A stretch of 64,000 bases of DNA from contig OY760498.1 of NCBI GenBank assembly GCA_963663675.1, positions 3,844,001-3,908,000 of the forward strand, written 5' to 3'. The notes below the pieces were generated by a model, which saw nothing but the letters and a program-made list of their open reading frames with translations, ran no database searches and had not been told where the DNA came from. This document shows positions 54,220 to 61,568 of the stretch, piece by piece (the stretch's first letter is position 1; each line of letters begins with the position of its first letter). A program made the translations under genes and the position numbers. The stretch comes from CAINVV01 sp963663675. Its GTDB lineage: Bacteria; Bacteroidota; Bacteroidia; Bacteroidales; Prolixibacteraceae.

Positions 54220-54833
54220 AGTTTTTAATTTAAAAAGATCAGAGAATTGATAAAATTCCTTTCCCGAAGTTAATCTTTATCTCAACAATCAATTTCTGGT
54301 TCAACCTAATTCGCCATTCCGGACACGTCAATATTGAAATTTATCAAAGTTGCTGTTGTATTTTGATTCTCTAACTGTGACCAGACCGAAATAAGTGAAA
54401 CAAATTGGACTTTCCAATATAATTTAGGCAATAAACTGATTCTGCATTTTCATTGATCAATCTTCTTTTGAATACGTTGCTTTTCAGCATGTACATGACT
54501 GAAGCATCTGGCGAACCATCTTAATACTGGAATATTGGCGAAGTTTGGTTTTAACAATACAGATTGTGTACCAGACCAGAAATTCATAATACATGATATC
54601 CCCATCCCAACCTGTTGGGACGAACCGAAAATGAATATTTGGGTATTAGCTACGTTGGCATTCGATTCCATGTGGCAATTAAAAAACAAATTATTAAAAC
54701 ACGAGTCAATATTAAACCATTTCATCCAATTCCATTGGTCGCTGGGAAGCAATGTGCTTCCATTTGTAATATTTTAAATACCTTGAATACTTATTTAGTA
54801 CATTTGAAGTATGAACCTCTAAAAACCCTCACT
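54220..54833. other. 614-base region without a recognised gene
   Basis: It lies between the divergent glmS and lemA. Short frames exist (54535-54777 plus, 80 codons; 54450-54752 minus, 100 codons) but neither has a ribosome site, recognisable motif or family. The lemA promoter lies at its right end. A decayed gene or a structured RNA cannot be excluded. Confidence 0.4.
54799..54806 (+). promoter_or_regulatory. Predicted -7 element (TACATTTG) for lemA
   Basis: Exact TAnnTTTG match 28 bases before the lemA ATG. It lies inside the upstream extension of the open frame, which supports starting lemA at 54834. Confidence 0.5.
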
Positions 54834-55391
54834 ATGATTTGGATAATTCCCGTAGTTTTTGTTGTGGTTATCTTCTGGCTGATTGGCATTTACAACAGTC
54901 TGGTACGGTTACGCAATGTGAGGCAAAACGCTTTTGCCGATATTGATGTCCAGTTGAAACAAAGGCATGACCTTGTCCCTCAACTCGTTGAAACCGTAAA
55001 AGGTTATGCAACCCACGAAAAAGAGTTGTTGCTCAAAATTACCCAGGCCAGGACAACTGCGATGGGAGCCTCCTCAATTGACGAAAAAATCAAAGCAGAA
55101 ACACAGCTTTCTTCAGCTCTGCAAGGACTGAAAGTATCCGTTGAAGCCTATCCTGATCTGAAAGCCAACCAGAACTTCCTGCAACTACAGGAAGAGTTGA
55201 GTGATATCGAAAATAAACTGGCAGCTGCCCGCAGGTATTTCAATGGTGCCACCACTGAATACAATACCGGTATCGAAACTTTCCCATCCAATCTGATTGC
55301 AAATAGTTTTAGCTTTCACCGCGAAACTCTTTTCGATCTGGGACAGGATCGGGTATCTTTCGAAGAGCCTCCAAAGATTAGTTTCAATTAG
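54834..55391 (+). CDS. lemA: LemA family protein
   Basis: A 185-residue protein: one N-terminal transmembrane helix (WIIPVVFVVVIFWLIGIY), then the LemA helical bundle with NAFADIDVQLKQRHDLVPQL and VEAYPDLKANQNFLQLQEEL, both family hallmarks, and RRYFNGATTEYNT. Function is not settled; it is often paired with an M48 peptidase, as here. The open frame extends 73 codons upstream, but that stretch contains the promoter and is not LemA-like. Confidence 0.94.
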   Translation: MIWIIPVVFVVVIFWLIGIYNSLVRLRNVRQNAFADIDVQLKQRHDLVPQLVETVKGYATHEKELLLKITQARTTAMGASSIDEKIKAETQLSSALQGLKVSVEAYPDLKANQNFLQLQEELSDIENKLAAARRYFNGATTEYNTGIETFPSNLIANSFSFHRETLFDLGQDRVSFEEPPKISFN

Positions 55392-55449
55392 AGACATTAA
55401 AATTTATGATCACAAACCGGTGGTATACTAATAAATTCATCCCTTTTCA

Positions 55450-56379
55450 ATGACATACGTAGGAATACAGACACAGATCAGGAGAAACAATTTTAACAGT
55501 CTGCTCCTGATTCTGGCGTTCCCGCTTGTATTACTTGGGATGGTTTATGCCTTTCTCTTTTTTTCACACCGGCAGCAGGATTTTCCGATTATTAACGACA
55601 CATTTTTTCAAATCCTTCCTTTTGTGATCATAGGTACCTCTATCTGGTTTATAATAGCCTGGATTATGCATAACACCCTAATCAGGTTAGCAACTGGGTC
55701 AAGGCCCCTAACCAGAATGGAGAACAAGCGGGTCTATAACCTGGTCGAAAATCTGTGCATCTCCAAGGGGATGAAACTACCGCAAATTTACCTTATCGAA
55801 GACGATTCCCTCAACGCATTTGCCAGTGGCATCAATGAGAGAACCTTTTCAGTGACCTTTTCCCGTGGGATTATCGATAAACTGGATGACGACGAACTCG
55901 AAGGAGTAATTGCACATGAACTTTCCCATATCCGAAACCGCGATGTCCGGCTGATGATTATTTCGATCATCTTTGTCGGCATCTTTGCCTTCGTAGCCGA
56001 AATAGCATTCCGTAGCCTGAGATTCGGGGCCCTCTCGAGGGGTAACAAGAAAGATTCGGGTGTAGTGATGATTGTTGCCATTGTAATCTCCGCTATTTGC
56101 TACCTGATTGCCCTTTTGCTGCGTTTCGGCATTTCCAGATCACGCGAGTACATGGCCGATGCAGGAGCCTCTGAAATGACCCATAAACCTTATGCTCTTG
56201 CAAGTGCGCTTCGTAAGATCAGCCAGGACCCGCTAATCGAAGCCGTTGAGAACCGTGATGTTGCTCAGCTCTTTATTGAGAATCCGCAGGCGGAGGAACA
56301 AAAATTTTCTTTCAGCAACCTCTTTTCCACGCATCCCCCCATCCAAAAAAGGATTGAATTGTTGAATCAGTTCGCGTAA
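55450..56379 (+). CDS. M48 family (HtpX-like) membrane metallopeptidase
   Basis: A 309-residue protein with two N-terminal membrane helices (about 20-42 and 57-77), zinc motif HELSH in GVIAHELSHIRNRDVR, a second pair of helices at about 170-225, and the third-ligand region SREYMADAGASEMT (Glu in REYMAD). It resembles HtpX, which degrades damaged membrane proteins. It lies 58 bases after lemA. Confidence 0.93.
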   Translation: MTYVGIQTQIRRNNFNSLLLILAFPLVLLGMVYAFLFFSHRQQDFPIINDTFFQILPFVIIGTSIWFIIAWIMHNTLIRLATGSRPLTRMENKRVYNLVENLCISKGMKLPQIYLIEDDSLNAFASGINERTFSVTFSRGIIDKLDDDELEGVIAHELSHIRNRDVRLMIISIIFVGIFAFVAEIAFRSLRFGALSRGNKKDSGVVMIVAIVISAICYLIALLLRFGISRSREYMADAGASEMTHKPYALASALRKISQDPLIEAVENRDVAQLFIENPQAEEQKFSFSNLFSTHPPIQKRIELLNQFA

Positions 56380-56478
56380 AAAGGGTATAAAATGTATCAA
56401 CATTGATCCTCTGTGAACCTCAGTTCAGAAAATTTATTAATCATAAAAACGGGAAAATTTCAGGAGAGATGCTGTTGT

Positions 56479-56523
56479 AAAAAAAAACTTCGATAAGACC
56501 GTATGTATTACGTTTTATCGAAG
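56479..56523 (-). terminator. Minus-strand hairpin terminator
   Basis: On the minus strand, CTTCGATAA and TTATCGAAG (plus 56515-56523 and 56488-56496) pair around an inner CGTA/TACG stem, followed by nine T (plus-strand A run 56479-56487). It sits just after the tRNA-like fragment at 56529-56546 and looks like that tRNA gene's original terminator. The gap 56380-56719 holds nothing else recognisable. Confidence 0.75.
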
Positions 56524-56528
56524 CCTCT

Positions 56529-56546
56529 TAGTACCCGGGGCGGGAA
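56529..56546 (-). other. tRNA-Leu 3'-end fragment, probable attachment-site scar
   Basis: Read on the minus strand: TTCCCGCCCCGGGTACTA. This matches the T-stem, acceptor stem and discriminator of a tRNA-Leu (E. coli tRNA-Leu ends AGTCCCGCTCCGGGTACCA). No tRNA body precedes it; the sequence turns AT-rich at once. Followed by a terminator, it fits the leftover 3' end of a tRNA gene used as integration site, with the island lying to the right. Confidence 0.5.
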
Positions 56547-56719
56547 TTTTTTATATTTTGTAATTAGTTGTTTTTAAGCATCATATAAACAAATATGGGG
56601 GGTGTGAGTAACACTATAGTAACAATGTCCAACCACCACCTCAACTATGGCCATTTTCACTTGGTAAAAATCAGTAATCGGCAGTGAATCCGCTCATGTA
56701 GGTATTCAGTAATTCAAGG

Positions 56720-57154
56720 TCATATCTTGTCCGCTACAGGTCTATCCTCGTCTTGCTTCTTCGGAGGTGTTCCATGACCTCGATGTTCTGATAGCGGCTC
56801 CTCACACCTGTGTATGACTTTTCCGCTGTCATAGTCTGTTATTTCTTCAAAGTATTGGTCGTTGACATGATCGATTGCCCTTTCTTTATGAACAAATTTT
56901 TCAAGTTTTTTGCTGTAGTCAGAACCAGAAATAATTTCAAATTTCTTTTGCCTTTTACCTTTTCTTTCTCCTACAGCAACCATCTTGAAATTGTCATGAA
57001 GATTAAGCTTATCTTCAATCAATACGTTAATGGTCCGACTCATACCTCCACAAATCCGACATGGTTTTCTTTCAGAGAGTTCAACATTTGAATCCTCATC
57101 TGGAATAAGCGATCCACAAGTGCTGCATTGTTCACTGTTCTTTTCCTCAGACAT
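56720..57154 (-). CDS. Small zinc-ribbon hypothetical protein
   Basis: A 144-residue protein with CSTC (10-13) and CRIC (32-35) forming a likely zinc ribbon, a Lys-rich middle (GERKGKRQKKFE), a KERAIDHVNDQYFEEITD helix and the C-terminal phrase CEEPLSEHRGHGTP. I recall similar proteins ending in SEHRGHGS from many unrelated bacteria, all unassigned. It lies 37 bases after hsdM and could be the last gene of that transcript. Confidence 0.75.
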   Translation of the reverse strand: MSEEKNSEQCSTCGSLIPDEDSNVELSERKPCRICGGMSRTINVLIEDKLNLHDNFKMVAVGERKGKRQKKFEIISGSDYSKKLEKFVHKERAIDHVNDQYFEEITDYDSGKVIHRCEEPLSEHRGHGTPPKKQDEDRPVADKI

Positions 57155-57191
57155 ACAAGTGTCGTTTATGAATAAAAGGAAATATCAGTCC

Positions 57192-58694
57192 TTATCGGGA
57201 GTTCAACTTCACCATGATCTCCCTGAAGCTCTCCAACCCCGCCTCCAGGTTCTCGATGATATCCTCAGCGATGGTTTCTGGATCTGGTAGGTTGTCCAGA
57301 TCGGCCAGGGACTTGTCTTTGATCCAGGAGATGTCCAGAGAGGTCTTGTCCCGGGCGATGATCTCCTCATAGCTGAACTTTCTCCATTGCCCCTCAGGGT
57401 TGGTCTCAGAATGGTATGTTTCTTTCCTGAGGTGCCTGTTGGCTGGGTTGTAGCAGACAATGAAATCTTTCAGGTCATCCAGCTTCAGCGGATTCTTCTT
57501 GAGGGTATGGTGAATGTTTGTCCTGTAGTCATAGACCCAGATCTCTTTTGTCCAGGGATCCTTACTGGCAGGTTTATTATCGAAGAAGATCACGTTGGCT
57601 TTCACCCCCTGGGCATAGAAGATCCCAGTAGGTAATCTCAGGATGGTATGCAGATCTGTTGTCTCGAGAAGCTTCTTTCTGACCGTCTCCCCTGCTCCAC
57701 CTTCAAATAGGACATTGTCAGGCACTACAACTGCTGCCAGACCCGTGGTTTTGAGCATGGAGCGGATATGCTGGACAAAGTTCAGCTGTTTGTTGCTGGT
57801 GGTCGCCCAGAAATCCTGGCGGTTGTAGGTCAGGTCATCCTTCTCCAGTTCTCCTTCCTCGTTGGTGAAGGTCTGAGAACTCTTCTTGCCAAACGGAGGA
57901 TTGGCCAGTACATAGTCGTAGGTTGTTGGTGAAGCAGCAATCAGGGCATCAGCAGGGGAGATGAAGTTATCACTGTCGATGTCCCCAATGTTGTGTAGGA
58001 ACATGTTCATCAGTGCCAGTCTCCTGGTTCCTGCAACAATTTCATTCCCATAGAAGGTCTGAAGCTTGATGAACTTCTTCTGATCCTTGTCGAGATTGTA
58101 ATTTGCCACCAGGTAGTCATAGGCTGCCAAAAAGAAGCCTCCTGTGCCACAGGCAGGATCAGCGATGGTCTTCAAAGGTTGAGGCTGAATACACTCAACC
58201 ATTGCCCTGATTAAGGGTCTTGGAGTGAAGTACTGACCTGCACCGCTCTTAACGTCCTGGGCATTTTGCTCCAGGAGTTTTTCATAGATATCACCCTTCA
58301 CATCGGCTCCCATCACGAGCCATTGCTCACTGTCAATCATGTCGATGATCTTGGCCAGCATGGCAGGATCCTGGATCTTGTTCTGGCTCTTGGTAAAGAT
58401 CTGCCCCAGAATGCCTTTCTGAGTGCTTAATTCACGCAGTAGGACAGAGTAATGCAATTCCAGTTCTGCACCCTTTATGCCCGTCAAACTCTCCCAGTTG
58501 TATTCTGAGGGGATATTCAGCTGCCTATTGTATGGTGGCTTGCTGTACTCGTCAGCCATCTTCAGGAAGAGCAGGTAAGTGAGTTGTTCCAGGTAATCTC
58601 CATATCCGACACCTACATCACGGAGAGGGTTGCAGAAAGACCATACCTTGGATACTATACTTGATGTATTGTTGTTCATATTCATGTTTATCAA
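57192..58694 (-). CDS. hsdM: Type I restriction-modification DNA methyltransferase subunit
   Basis: A 500-residue N6-adenine methyltransferase. The helical N-terminal domain (about 10-130) is followed by SAM motif I DPACGTGGF (179-187) and catalytic motif IV NPPF (265-268). With HsdS it forms the modification trimer. Its start lies 4 bases after the hsdS stop. The start is uncertain between the ATG codons of MINMNMNN. The order S-M is the reverse of the more common M-S. Confidence 0.95.
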   Translation of the reverse strand: MINMNMNNNTSSIVSKVWSFCNPLRDVGVGYGDYLEQLTYLLFLKMADEYSKPPYNRQLNIPSEYNWESLTGIKGAELELHYSVLLRELSTQKGILGQIFTKSQNKIQDPAMLAKIIDMIDSEQWLVMGADVKGDIYEKLLEQNAQDVKSGAGQYFTPRPLIRAMVECIQPQPLKTIADPACGTGGFFLAAYDYLVANYNLDKDQKKFIKLQTFYGNEIVAGTRRLALMNMFLHNIGDIDSDNFISPADALIAASPTTYDYVLANPPFGKKSSQTFTNEEGELEKDDLTYNRQDFWATTSNKQLNFVQHIRSMLKTTGLAAVVVPDNVLFEGGAGETVRKKLLETTDLHTILRLPTGIFYAQGVKANVIFFDNKPASKDPWTKEIWVYDYRTNIHHTLKKNPLKLDDLKDFIVCYNPANRHLRKETYHSETNPEGQWRKFSYEEIIARDKTSLDISWIKDKSLADLDNLPDPETIAEDIIENLEAGLESFREIMVKLNSR

Positions 58695-58698
58695 TTGC

Positions 58699-59931
58699 TT
58701 ATACTAATTTCCCTTCAAACGCTTTCTTCAGAATGCTCTGCCTCAGTGATTCTGTCTGGAGTAGGCTCTGACAGATGGTTTCTTCTATCTTGTCGCAGAC
58801 TGTGAGTTTGCTTTCTAATTCCTCAACAATAAATCGCTGCTCTTCAAACGTCATAACTGGAATCTCCAGGTTTTTCAAAATCCCCTGGCTAATGTTTGGC
58901 TGTGCTCCACCAATTCCTTGCTTTACAAGGCTGGGTTTCTTAAAAACTAAGTAGTAATAGAGAAAGTTGGAGTTGATATTCTCATTTTGATATATACCAC
59001 AGACAGCCTGATTTGTTGCAGCCTCTACACCCAGGAATGCCAGTTTGCCAATTGTGGCTCCATAAAGAGCAATCAATAAGGTGCCTTTGGGGAATATTTT
59101 TGCACTTGAATTTTTAACTGCTTCCTCGGAGATTTTTTCTTCTGTGACAGTGATCAAGCCTTTATCCAACTCACCTGATTTTACCCAGGGGATATTCCCT
59201 TCATAGTAGCTTTTTATTCCTCTACTCGGTGTTCCTCCACTTGTGGTAGTACAAACTTCCCCAAGTTTCCTGACTCTCCATCCATTTGGCAACTTTCCAT
59301 CCTTCACTTCCTTATTGGTCAGCTTCCCTTCAAATGCCCATTTCAACAGGCTCTGACGGTAGATCTTCAGTTGCTGCTGTGCCAGGAGTAGTTGCTGCTT
59401 CCCGTTTTCCAGATCGCTGAGCAGTTCTTCTATCTTGGAGACGATGGCTTGTTGCTCTTTTGGAGGAGGGAGCGGGATGGCAAGTTTGGAAAAAGCTTTC
59501 AAGGATATCTCTTTGAAAGTAGTACCATTAGCGGCTTTTTCTGCCTCTTGCTTTGAGGCTTTTAAAAAGTAGTATAAGTATTCATTGCAGATCGACTCAT
59601 ATGGAACAACGCTTTTAAACCCTTGGTTTGTACTAACATTATTCCCTGCAATCACAACATATCCTATTGGGGCTCTTGATGAAAAAAGAACTGAACCTTT
59701 TGGAATTAACCTTGCAGATGAATTTTTTAACCCACTCTCTGATATTGATTTTTTTCCATGAAAAATGACCTTATCATGATAGCCAGTCAAGTCCGAAGGG
59801 GAAATCCAGGAAATATTACCATTCCAATATGCTGCTACTGAAGTGGATGGGGTACCACCAGAAACAATTTCACCGATTTCGCCCAGAGTCTTCACTTTCC
59901 AATGGTTTGGAATTTCCCTTTTTACACTCAT
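58699..59931 (-). CDS. hsdS: Type I restriction-modification specificity subunit
   Basis: A 410-residue protein with two target recognition domains. TRD1 (about 8-150) begins WKVKTLGEIGEIVSGGTPS; TRD2 (about 215-345) begins WRVRKLGEVCTTTSGGTPS. Each is followed by a coiled-coil spacer: PPPKEQQAIVSKIEELLSDL to LLKWAFEGKLT, and FEEQRFIVEELESKL to SILKKAFEGKLV. The two halves are clearly related, so the target is a split sequence of two half-sites. TRD sequence does not let me name it. Confidence 0.94.
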   Translation of the reverse strand: MSVKREIPNHWKVKTLGEIGEIVSGGTPSTSVAAYWNGNISWISPSDLTGYHDKVIFHGKKSISESGLKNSSARLIPKGSVLFSSRAPIGYVVIAGNNVSTNQGFKSVVPYESICNEYLYYFLKASKQEAEKAANGTTFKEISLKAFSKLAIPLPPPKEQQAIVSKIEELLSDLENGKQQLLLAQQQLKIYRQSLLKWAFEGKLTNKEVKDGKLPNGWRVRKLGEVCTTTSGGTPSRGIKSYYEGNIPWVKSGELDKGLITVTEEKISEEAVKNSSAKIFPKGTLLIALYGATIGKLAFLGVEAATNQAVCGIYQNENINSNFLYYYLVFKKPSLVKQGIGGAQPNISQGILKNLEIPVMTFEEQRFIVEELESKLTVCDKIEETICQSLLQTESLRQSILKKAFEGKLV

Positions 59932-60022
59932 TTTACAGCCAATATCTCATTTGATTTACTAATTATCTCTTCAAAACTACGCTTCAAATATTTTAAAGAC
60001 GATATCTTTATTTGAATTTGTA

Positions 60023-61144
60023 TTATGAAAAGTGAGGAATATATTTCTTATCAATTTTCCCCAAAACATTTTCATTGAAGAGGGACTGGTTGGCATATGA
60101 GATTGTTTTTTCATGGGCAAGTTTACCAATTACAATAGCTGGATGAATATTTAGTTCGTTTGCACAATCGACAATTGACTGCCTGGAAAGGTAATTAAGT
60201 TTTGGTTTAAGGTATTCATATATTTCTTCGTGTTTCAGTTTGGTCGAGGCATAATTGTTGGCTTCAATCTCCAGCGCACTAAGTTCTTGTTCATGAAAAT
60301 TATCGAAAAAAAGTGTATTGGGAGACTCCAAATGGTATAAAATATGTCCGATTTCATGAGCAATCGTAAACCAAAAATTGTCAATTCTTTTATACCTTCC
60401 TGTAAAGACAATGACTGGAGTTTGATTTGCATAAAAAGCCGCTCCATCAAGGTATGTTTTTTGTAGGTGAGGTAAGACAAAAAATATCACGCCTGCTTTG
60501 TTGAGTTGTTCGATGAACATATTGTAACCGTTATCAATCAAAGTATATGTATGAATGTCATGGTACAATGTTTCCAATTGGTCCTTATTGTAATTATTGA
60601 CTTGATAGCTTAATGCTGTTTGTAAAGCTTTCCAATACCATGTGTAAGTATAAGCCGCTTTGTATTGATCAAAGCTTTCCGATTTTCTAGCTAATAGCGG
60701 AGTGGTTTTCTCGTCCCAAGCCTCAAAATTTAGCCTGTCAACACCCCAATATTCCACTATGCTTGTGTATAGCTGAGAAAAATTGGCAAAATCAGGTAGC
60801 CATTTTTTATGAATCATATCTCGGATAGGCATTCTTTCATAAATCTTAGCCTTTATCTCTGCTTGGATTTCTTTTTCTGACTTTTCGCTGTTTACCCAAA
60901 GTCTGTAATTAGCATCCAGATTTAGCCAGTATTGGGGAGAAGTTTCAAAAACTTCAGCCAGTACTTTAGCCATATCAAGGGTAATGGTCTGATTGTCTTG
61001 CAAGATTTTGTTAAGATGCTTGATCGTGATGCCCATCACTTCCGACAAATCTTCTTGGCTCCAGTTTCTATATTCCATTTGTTCTCTAATGAAATATCCT
61101 GGGCCAAATTTCCGGGCTGGTCTAAGTTTATTCTGTGTTAACAT
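60023..61144 (-). CDS. higA: HigA-type antitoxin fused to an ImmA/IrrE-like metallopeptidase
   Basis: A 373-residue protein. The N-terminal HTH (about 15-80) follows the HigA pattern: GPGYFIREQMEYRNWSQEDL, then MGITIKHLNKILQ and TLDMAKVLAEVF. The C-terminal half has the zinc protease signature HEIGH (263-267) in FTIAHEIGHILYHLE, with Glu near 294 as probable third ligand. ImmA/IrrE peptidases cleave repressors, so this one may process itself or another regulator under stress. The ATG at 61144 is 4 bases after the higB stop; an upstream in-frame extension lies inside higB and is not used. Confidence 0.88.
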   Translation of the reverse strand: MLTQNKLRPARKFGPGYFIREQMEYRNWSQEDLSEVMGITIKHLNKILQDNQTITLDMAKVLAEVFETSPQYWLNLDANYRLWVNSEKSEKEIQAEIKAKIYERMPIRDMIHKKWLPDFANFSQLYTSIVEYWGVDRLNFEAWDEKTTPLLARKSESFDQYKAAYTYTWYWKALQTALSYQVNNYNKDQLETLYHDIHTYTLIDNGYNMFIEQLNKAGVIFFVLPHLQKTYLDGAAFYANQTPVIVFTGRYKRIDNFWFTIAHEIGHILYHLESPNTLFFDNFHEQELSALEIEANNYASTKLKHEEIYEYLKPKLNYLSRQSIVDCANELNIHPAIVIGKLAHEKTISYANQSLFNENVLGKIDKKYIPHFS

Positions 61145-61148
61145 TTTT

Positions 61149-61457
61149 TTAAGAATAATGGTTCGAGATTTCGTCCACAATAAATTCCCCAATCGTATGC
61201 TCAACGTTATTCCAGTCAATTTGAACTTCCAATCGGTATTTGAGCTTCAAACGCAACGAATACCTTGCTTCTTGACCTTCCATTTTTTCAAAATTCAACC
61301 CTTTATCTTTCCACAAATCATAAATGTCATATGCAGCTTCAATTTGTTGTATTCGGGCAAAAAATTTGTCAATAATATCGTTGGGAAATTTGTATTTCTT
61401 GGATTTTCCAGTTGTGTATAATTTCTCTAATTCCTTGTTGGTAAATCTAAAATTCAT
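61149..61457 (-). CDS. higB: HigB-type toxin (RelE superfamily)
   Basis: A 102-residue protein. The pattern LEKLYTTGKSKKYKFPNDIIDKF, then LWKDKGLNFEKMEG and YSLRLKLKYRLEVQIDW, is that of HigB-like mRNA interferases of the RelE/ParE fold. The toxin gene precedes the antitoxin gene, the usual HigBA order. It lies between hsdR and higA in the restriction operon and has its own promoter region. Confidence 0.85.
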   Translation of the reverse strand: MNFRFTNKELEKLYTTGKSKKYKFPNDIIDKFFARIQQIEAAYDIYDLWKDKGLNFEKMEGQEARYSLRLKLKYRLEVQIDWNNVEHTIGEFIVDEISNHYS

Positions 61458-61469
61458 ATAAATATGTTA

Positions 61470-61488
61470 CAAAAGTAGTACAAATATA
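61470..61488 (-). promoter_or_regulatory. Predicted higBA promoter region with repeated TTTGTA words
   Basis: Two TAnnTTTG matches on the minus strand: TACTTTTG (plus 61470-61477) and TATATTTG (plus 61481-61488), 13 and 24 bases before the higB ATG. TTTGTA occurs three times on the minus strand in 61467-61516, a pattern that could bind the HigA HTH for autoregulation. Confidence 0.45.
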
Positions 61489-61568
61489 TTAAAAACAATA
61501 TTAAATATTATACAAATAGGTAAATATATAAAGTCGAATTAACCTGTCCGTACAAACTCCACCATTAA

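Noticed and set aside
54535..54777. An 80-codon plus-strand frame upstream of lemA
   Set aside because: No ribosome site, no recognised family, and it overlaps another frame of similar length on the minus strand; treated as non-coding.
56529..56546. A complete tRNA gene at this point
   Set aside because: Only the 3' 18 bases match a tRNA; the sequence to the right is AT-rich with no anticodon arm or D-arm.
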